A stretch of DNA of 10,920 nt, from the NCBI GenBank assembly GCA_964551635.1, contig CAZKDZ010000229.1:1-10920 (forward strand), read 5' to 3'. Below, one piece after another: positions 6,712 to 10,920 of this stretch. Position numbers and translations under genes: made by a program. This DNA is from JAAXHE01 sp964551635. GTDB lineage: Bacteria; Latescibacterota; UBA2968; GCA-2709665. Below the pieces are notes generated by a model. That model was not told the origin of the DNA. It was given only the letters and a program-made list of their open reading frames with translations, and did not search any database. How positions within the stretch are numbered: position 1 is the first letter of the stretch; each line of letters begins with the position of its first letter.

Positions 6712-9042
6712 CTACCGCTGCATGAGCTTCCAGAGTTTTTCGGGACGCAGCGGCATGTCGACATGCCGCACGCCGAACGGCTTGAGCGCGTCCACCACGG
6801 CGTTGACGATGGACGGGGTGGAGCCGATGGTTCCCGCCTCACCCACGCCCTTGACGCCCATGGGATTCACCGGTGACGGCGTGACCGTGTTGTCGAGTTC
6901 GAAGCGCGGGAAGTTATGCGCCTTGGGCAGGGCATAGTCCATGAACGAACCGGTGATCATCTGTCCGCTCTCGTCGTAGATGGCTTCTTCGTAAAGCGCC
7001 TGGCCCAGACCCTGGGCGATACCTCCGTGGATCTGGCCCTCGACGATCATCGGGTTGATGATCCGGCCGCAGTCGTCCACGGCGATGTACCGGAGGATGT
7101 CCACTTCGCCGGTGTCCGCATCCACCTCCACGATGGCGATATGCGTGCCGAACGGGTAGGTGAAGTTGGACGGTTCGAAGAAGTGCGTGGCAGCCATGCC
7201 CGGCTCGGTATCCGGCGGCAGATTCACGCCACCGTGGGCGGCCATGGAGATGTCCGTCAGGGTCACGCCCTGGTCGGGCGAGCCCTTGACGCCGTATTTG
7301 CCGTCTTCGACCACGATGTCGTCCGGATTGCTCTCCAGCAAATGGGCGGCGATGTTGATGGCTTTTTCCTTGACCTTTTCCATCGCCATCACCATGGCCG
7401 TACCGCCCACCGCGGTCGCGCGGGAACCGAACGTACCGATGCCGTACTGCACGGCTTCCGTATCGCCGTGGATGATCCGCACGTCGTCGATGTCCACCCC
7501 GAGACCGTCGGCGATGAGCTGCGCGAACGTGGTCTCCTGGCCCTGGCCGTGGGGCGAAACGCCGGTGAGAACCGTGACTTTTCCTGTGGGGTCCACGCGT
7601 ACGGTGCCGCTCTCCCAGCCGCCCGCCGGCATTGCGGCCGAGGGACCCATCCCGCAGATTTCCACGTACGTGGAGAAGCCGATTCCGAGGTACCGGCCCT
7701 GCTCGCGCGCTTCCGTCTGTTCCTTGCGGAAGCCTTCGTAATCGATCTTCCGCAGCGCCTTGTTCAGCGCAATCTCGTAGTCGCCGCTGTCGTAGGCAAC
7801 GGCCGTACCGGTCTCGAAGGGAAACTCATCCTTACCGATGAAGTTCCTGCGCCGGACCTCGAGGGGGTCCATATCCAGATCGTACGCCACGCAGTCCAGC
7901 ATACGCTCGATGAGGTACGTGGCTTCCGGCCTTCCCGCGCCGCGGTAGGCATCGGTTGCCATCTTGTTGGTAAAGGCGGCGGTGAGCTCCATCGATACGT
8001 TCTGGAACTTGTAACAGCCGCAGAGCATCAGCCCCGTGAGCGTTGGGATGGCCGGGGTGAGCAACTGGTAGTAGGCCCCCACGTCGGCCTCGACGGTGTA
8101 TTTGAGGCCCAGGATGGTCCCGTCGTTCTTGACCGGGATTTCCACGTCGCCCACCTGGTCGCGTCCGTGAATCGTGTGCAGGAAATTCTCGCGCCGGCTC
8201 TCGATCCACTTGACCGGCTTCTTGAGCTGGATCGCGAGATGCCCGACCAGGGCTTCCTCCGCGTACACGTTCAACTTGCAGCCGAAACCGCCGCCTACTT
8301 CAGGCGCGATGACCTGCACGAGCTGTTCGGGCCTGCCGAGAATAACCGAAAGCTGGGTTTTGAGCAGATGCGGGATCTGGGTGGAGGACCAGACCGTGAG
8401 TTTGCCGTCTCCGGGTTGAAACTGCGCGACCACACCCCGGGTCTCCAGCGGGTTCGGCACCAGGCGCTGATGGTCGAAACGCTGTTTGACCACGCGGTCG
8501 GCCTGGGCGAAGGCGTCGTCGATGTCCCCGCCGGCAATGGCCCACGTAAAGGCCTGGTTGCTGCCGAATTCCTCGTGCAGAACGGGCGCGCCGTCCTTCA
8601 GCGCGGCCGCTGCGGAATTGACGGCGTCGAGCGGATCGTAATCCACCTCGATGAGGTCGGCCGCGTCGCGCGCGGTGTACGGGCTGTCGGCCACCACGGC
8701 CGCTACGGGCTCCCCGACGAACCGCACTTTACCGTGGGCGAGGACCGGATGCTCGGGAACCTGGATGCCGGGAAAGCCCTCGGGATCCGTGGTGGCGCAC
8801 GGTATGGTGCCGATATTGCCTTTGAGATCGTCGCCGGTCACCACGGCGACTACGCCCGGGTGATCCGCGGCGGCGGCGGTGTCGATGCCCAGGATGTGCG
8901 CGTGTCCGTACGGGCTTCGGAGAACGGCCACGTGCAGCGTACCGGGCAGCTGGATGTCGTCTACGTACTGCGCAAGGCCCTGGATCAGCCGGGGGTCTTC
9001 CCTGCGCTTGACTCTTGCGCCTACTGATTTGCTGACAGGCAT
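6712..9042 (-). CDS. coxL: Molybdopterin-binding large subunit, form II CoxL-like (xanthine dehydrogenase family)
   Basis: This 776-residue catalytic subunit binds the molybdenum-cytosine dinucleotide cofactor and hydroxylates or oxidises a small substrate. Visible marks are PEVGGGFGCK (247-256), AYRGAGR (365-371, at 7950-7930), HGQGQETTFAQ (498-508) and MGVKGVGEAGT (728-738), in which E735 matches the catalytic glutamate. The active-site loop is decisive. Form I CO dehydrogenases have AYxCSFR, whose cysteine joins the Mo-Cu centre, while this protein has glycine there and reads AYRGAGR, the form II signature. CO oxidation by form II enzymes is disputed, and aldehyde or heterocycle substrates are plausible. 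The ATG is supported by GGAGG (9053-9049), six bases upstream. It starts 13 bases after coxS ends, so the two are surely co-transcribed. Confidence 0.95.
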   Translation of the reverse strand: MPVSKSVGARVKRREDPRLIQGLAQYVDDIQLPGTLHVAVLRSPYGHAHILGIDTAAAADHPGVVAVVTGDDLKGNIGTIPCATTDPEGFPGIQVPEHPVLAHGKVRFVGEPVAAVVADSPYTARDAADLIEVDYDPLDAVNSAAAALKDGAPVLHEEFGSNQAFTWAIAGGDIDDAFAQADRVVKQRFDHQRLVPNPLETRGVVAQFQPGDGKLTVWSSTQIPHLLKTQLSVILGRPEQLVQVIAPEVGGGFGCKLNVYAEEALVGHLAIQLKKPVKWIESRRENFLHTIHGRDQVGDVEIPVKNDGTILGLKYTVEADVGAYYQLLTPAIPTLTGLMLCGCYKFQNVSMELTAAFTNKMATDAYRGAGRPEATYLIERMLDCVAYDLDMDPLEVRRRNFIGKDEFPFETGTAVAYDSGDYEIALNKALRKIDYEGFRKEQTEAREQGRYLGIGFSTYVEICGMGPSAAMPAGGWESGTVRVDPTGKVTVLTGVSPHGQGQETTFAQLIADGLGVDIDDVRIIHGDTEAVQYGIGTFGSRATAVGGTAMVMAMEKVKEKAINIAAHLLESNPDDIVVEDGKYGVKGSPDQGVTLTDISMAAHGGVNLPPDTEPGMAATHFFEPSNFTYPFGTHIAIVEVDADTGEVDILRYIAVDDCGRIINPMIVEGQIHGGIAQGLGQALYEEAIYDESGQMITGSFMDYALPKAHNFPRFELDNTVTPSPVNPMGVKGVGEAGTIGSTPSIVNAVVDALKPFGVRHVDMPLRPEKLWKLMQR

Positions 9043-9055
9043 GGGAGACCTCCTT

Positions 9056-9520
9056 TCAGGACCTCATTTTTCTGGCTGCGTACTGGACGGCGTCGACAAT
9101 GTGCTGGTACCCGGTGCATCGACACAGGTTGCCTTCGATGCCGCGCCGGATCTGCGCCTCCGTGGGCCGCGAGTTGCGCTCCAGCAACTGGTGTGCGGCG
9201 ATAATCATCCCTGGCGTGCAGAAGCCGCACTGCAGGCCGTGGCACTCCCAGAAGCCTTCCTGAACGGGATGAAGTTCGCCGTTCTCGGCCAGGCCTTCGA
9301 TGGTGGTGATCTCGGCGCCGTTCGCCTGTACCGCGAGCAGTGTACAGGATTTGACCGCCTGCCCGTCGAGCATCACGGTACAGGCGCCGCAGAGGCTGGT
9401 TTCGCAGCCCACGTGGGTGCCGGTCAGGCCGACGACGTCGCGCAGATAATGCACAAGCAGCAGCCTGGGCTCCACGTCGTGGCTGTGGCGCTCGCCGTTA
9501 ATGGTGACTTCCACGTTCAC
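9056..9520 (-). CDS. coxS: Small [2Fe-2S] subunit of a CO dehydrogenase-type molybdenum hydroxylase
   Basis: The protein has 154 residues and carries electrons from the molybdenum site to FAD through two [2Fe-2S] clusters. The N-terminal plant-ferredoxin domain holds C39, C44, C47 and C59 (CETSLCGAC motif). The C-terminal helical domain holds C98, C101, C133 and C135 (CGFC and CRC motifs). All eight ligands are present. The start is GTG at 9520, supported by GGAGG (9531-9527) six bases upstream; no ATG fits. It is the first gene of the operon, and its upstream region should carry the promoter. The S-L-M gene order is typical of the form II branch, whereas form I clusters usually run M-S-L. 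Confidence 0.95.
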   Translation of the reverse strand: MNVEVTINGERHSHDVEPRLLLVHYLRDVVGLTGTHVGCETSLCGACTVMLDGQAVKSCTLLAVQANGAEITTIEGLAENGELHPVQEGFWECHGLQCGFCTPGMIIAAHQLLERNSRPTEAQIRRGIEGNLCRCTGYQHIVDAVQYAARKMRS

Positions 9521-9854
9521 TGGCCACCTCCTTTATGTGTGTTGTCCCGATTTCGCGGTCCCATTAACGATTTTCCGCAAGCAGCGGAGTTGTCAAAATT
9601 TGGGGTCGTGAAGGTACGCACAATCGATGCGCCTGCGCAAGTGGATTTTACCGAGCCGAGGAAACAGCGCATTGAAGCGGAATTGCCTGACAGCAGACAG
9701 GGTCGATGCGCTTGCCTTTTTTTTCTCGCGTCTTTAATTTTGTAACCAGATCAGGGGCGGGGAATCCGGCTTCGCGTTCCGGACCGTCTGAGGTCATGCA
9801 CTTCTCCCAATCAGCTTATTTCACTGAAATTCCCGTCTATAAGGGGTTCGACGA
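9521..9854. other. Divergent intergenic region between coxS and the DsbA-family gene
   Basis: No gene is visible here. It must contain the leftward cox promoter and the rightward promoter of the next gene. On the minus strand a perfect TTGACA lies at 9596-9591, about 70 bases before coxS, but the best -10 hexamers at normal spacing (AAATCG or AAAATC) are poor, so an activator-dependent promoter is possible. TGCGCCTGCGCA (9628-9639), a 5-bp dyad with a 2-nt gap, lies about 30 bases farther upstream of that box and could be an operator. TCGATGCGC is repeated directly at about 9625 and 9705. All of these regulatory readings are tentative. Confidence 0.4.
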
Positions 9855-10481
9855 GTGATTTCGAAACTCTATTACGTGGCAGACCCGATGTGTTCGTGGT
9901 GCTGGGGCTTCCGGCCGGTGTTGCAGGCGATCGTATCGGCGCTTCCGGAGTCCGTTCGGGTGGCATACGTGATGGGCGGGCTGGCAAAGGACTCGGACGA
10001 TCCGATGCCCGAAGAGACGCGCGCGTACGTGCAGCGGAACTGGCGGGACGTCGCGGCAACGACAGGGGCGGAATTCAACTGGGACTTCTGGCGAGAATGC
10101 AAACCGCGCCGGTCCACCTACCCCGCCTGCCGCGCGGTGCTGGCGGCAAAGGCGCAGCGTGAAGACGCCGTGCCCGAAATGTTCGACGCCATCCAGCGGG
10201 CGTATTACCGTGAGGCGCGGAACCCCTCGGATATCGAGACGCTGACCGCGGTGGCCGGATCGCTTACACCGCCTCTGGACGTGGAGACGTTCGAACGGGA
10301 TATCGGATCGCCTGAGATCGAGGCAGCGCTCCAGGCGGGCTTCAACCAGCGCCGGTCGATGGGCGTGCGGGAATTTCCGAGCGTAATCGTGAAAAGCGGC
10401 GACGAGCAGACGGACATCGTCCGCGGCTGGGCCAATACCGAAACCGCGATGGCAAGGCTGGAAAAAGCCCTAAGCGGGTAG
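9855..10481 (+). CDS. DsbA-family (thioredoxin-fold) oxidoreductase, cytoplasmic type
   Basis: The protein has 208 residues with a thioredoxin fold interrupted by a helical insert, as in DsbA/FrnE-like proteins. It opens with MISKLYYVADPMCSWCWGF: the first beta strand leads straight into the redox motif C13-S-W-C16. REFPSVIVKSG (172-182) supplies the cis-proline P175 near the end of the fold. There is no signal peptide, so it should act in the cytoplasm, unlike periplasmic DsbA. It resembles the group annotated as predicted protein-disulfide isomerase; the substrate is unknown. The GTG start is supported by AAGGGG (9841-9846), eight bases upstream, and by the fold beginning at once. The gene stands alone and ends GGG TAG at the edge of repeat copy C. 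A link to the cox genes is not shown. Confidence 0.9.
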   Translation: MISKLYYVADPMCSWCWGFRPVLQAIVSALPESVRVAYVMGGLAKDSDDPMPEETRAYVQRNWRDVAATTGAEFNWDFWRECKPRRSTYPACRAVLAAKAQREDAVPEMFDAIQRAYYREARNPSDIETLTAVAGSLTPPLDVETFERDIGSPEIEAALQAGFNQRRSMGVREFPSVIVKSGDEQTDIVRGWANTETAMARLEKALSG

Positions 10482-10691
10482 ACGTGAAACGGAAGCCGGT
10501 AGAAGAAATCTCAAGAGCGGTGAGACGTGAGAGGGGAGACGGGAGATGAAATCTTAAGTGCGGTGAGAGGTGAGACGGGAGCCGGGAGATGAGGTCTTTG
10601 CCCGATATGGTCTCTCCACTTGCCTACGGTATAAAAGGAAACCTCACAAGGCAGGAACTCTTCTCCCCTCTTACGTCTTCCGTCTCCCCGG
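10476..10691 (+). repeat. Dispersed inverted-repeat element, copy C, with three tandem arm units
   Basis: The element starts with GGGTAGACG (10476-10484), which includes the last codon and stop of the DsbA-family gene. The core CCTCACAAGGCAGG is at 10642-10655, preceded by TTGCCTACGGTA. The right arm runs to about 10691 with CTTACGTCTTCCGTCTCCCC. The left arm is longer than in the other copies and consists of three degenerate units of about 43 nt beginning at 10477, 10519 and 10562, each with a GAGACGGGAGA-type stretch and an AATCT or GGTCT near its end. It lies between two genes read in the same direction and has no open frame that looks coding. Confidence 0.85.
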
Positions 10692-10763
10692 AATCAGATT
10701 CTGACTTCAATCGACGTATCGCCACGAAGTGAATAAGCATATAAATATAAGGAGGTTATAACA

Positions 10764-10920
10764 ATGTCTGAAAGCGAACCCATTTCCCAGGAGCAAATGA
10801 ACGAGTTTCTGTTTACGCAGATCGTGCTGATGTTTCAGGGGGCAGCGTGGCAGCATCTGGGCAAGGTGATGAACCCCGCAACCAACAAGGTGGAAAGGGA
10901 CCTCGCCCAGGCGAAGAACA
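10764..10920 (+). CDS. DUF1844 family protein, N-terminal part (cut by the window edge)
   Basis: The first 52 codons are present, starting MSESEPISQEQMNEF. The ATG has a strong ribosome-binding site, AAGGAGG (10749-10755), eight bases upstream, in an AT-rich stretch unlike the coding DNA around it. Residues 14-52 (phenylalanine-rich helix, AAWQHLGKVMNP, then a charged segment ending DLAQAKN) fit DUF1844, a small family of about 100 residues with no established function. Its first half is a hydrophobic helix followed by an LG-x-x-x-x-P turn and an acidic helix. The rest is outside the window, so length and C-terminus cannot be checked. Its own promoter probably lies after repeat copy C, since about 70 bases separate them. 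Confidence 0.72.
   Translation, partial: MSESEPISQEQMNEFLFTQIVLMFQGAAWQHLGKVMNPATNKVERDLAQAKN

Noticed and set aside
6916..9027. A 703-codon open frame on the plus strand
   Set aside because: It is exactly antisense to coxL, whose frame shows clear family motifs. Its translation is rich in His, Val, Asp and Arg, with no domain, as expected for the shadow of a GC-rich gene.
6712..9042. Form I (bona fide CO-oxidising) CoxL
   Set aside because: The active-site loop is AYRGAGR and lacks the cysteine of AYxCSFR.
9565..9596. A standard sigma70 promoter for coxS built on TTGACA at 9596-9591
   Set aside because: The -35 box is perfect, but no acceptable -10 box lies 16-18 bases downstream, so it is recorded only as a possibility in the intergenic entry.
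10477..10604. CRISPR array
   Set aside because: The units of about 43 nt are degenerate, directly adjacent, have no unique spacers, and no cas gene is near.

Overview
The window looks like a chromosomal segment of a moderately GC-rich, diderm (Gram-negative-type) bacterium, probably from an uncultured lineage. An AcrB-type RND inner-membrane transporter implies an outer membrane. A T-box leader narrows the range somewhat, because T-boxes are common in Firmicutes, Actinobacteria and Chloroflexi and rarer in diderms such as Deltaproteobacteria. No single gene fixes the phylum. Spaces between genes are wide and full of repeats; the genes themselves are ordinary in length and intact.

Layout. Positions 1-458 hold, on the minus strand, a complete T-box riboswitch unit: a sigma70-type promoter, stem I with an AGUA bulge, the AGGGTGGTACCGCG antiterminator box, an 11-bp terminator hairpin and a U-run. 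The gene it controls lies mostly or wholly off the left edge. Positions 504-626 hold one copy of a dispersed inverted-repeat element, and 627-1317 is a gene-free stretch with several perfect or near-perfect inverted repeats. A solitary RND efflux permease is at 1328-4465 (+). A second copy of the element follows immediately at 4460-4629, next to an unrelated short repeat-like tract.

From 9520 down to 4676 (minus strand) runs one probable operon: coxS, coxL, coxM, coxG, then a small cupin. The S-L-M order and the AYRGAGR active-site loop mark it as the form II (CoxL-like) branch of the molybdenum hydroxylases, whose true substrate is often not CO. CoxS carries electrons through two [2Fe-2S] clusters, CoxM carries FAD, CoxL carries the molybdenum cofactor, and CoxG is an accessory SRPBCC-fold protein. 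No coxDEF or XdhC/MobA-like maturation gene is present. On the plus strand, a cytoplasmic DsbA-family thioredoxin-fold protein lies at 9855-10481. It is followed by a third, longer copy of the repeat element, then the start of a DUF1844-type gene cut by the right edge.

The most unusual feature is the repeat family. Its three copies share an exact 14-nt core and degenerate purine-rich arms that can fold back on each other. In two copies the terminal GGGTAG of the element supplies the last glycine codon and the stop codon of the upstream gene.
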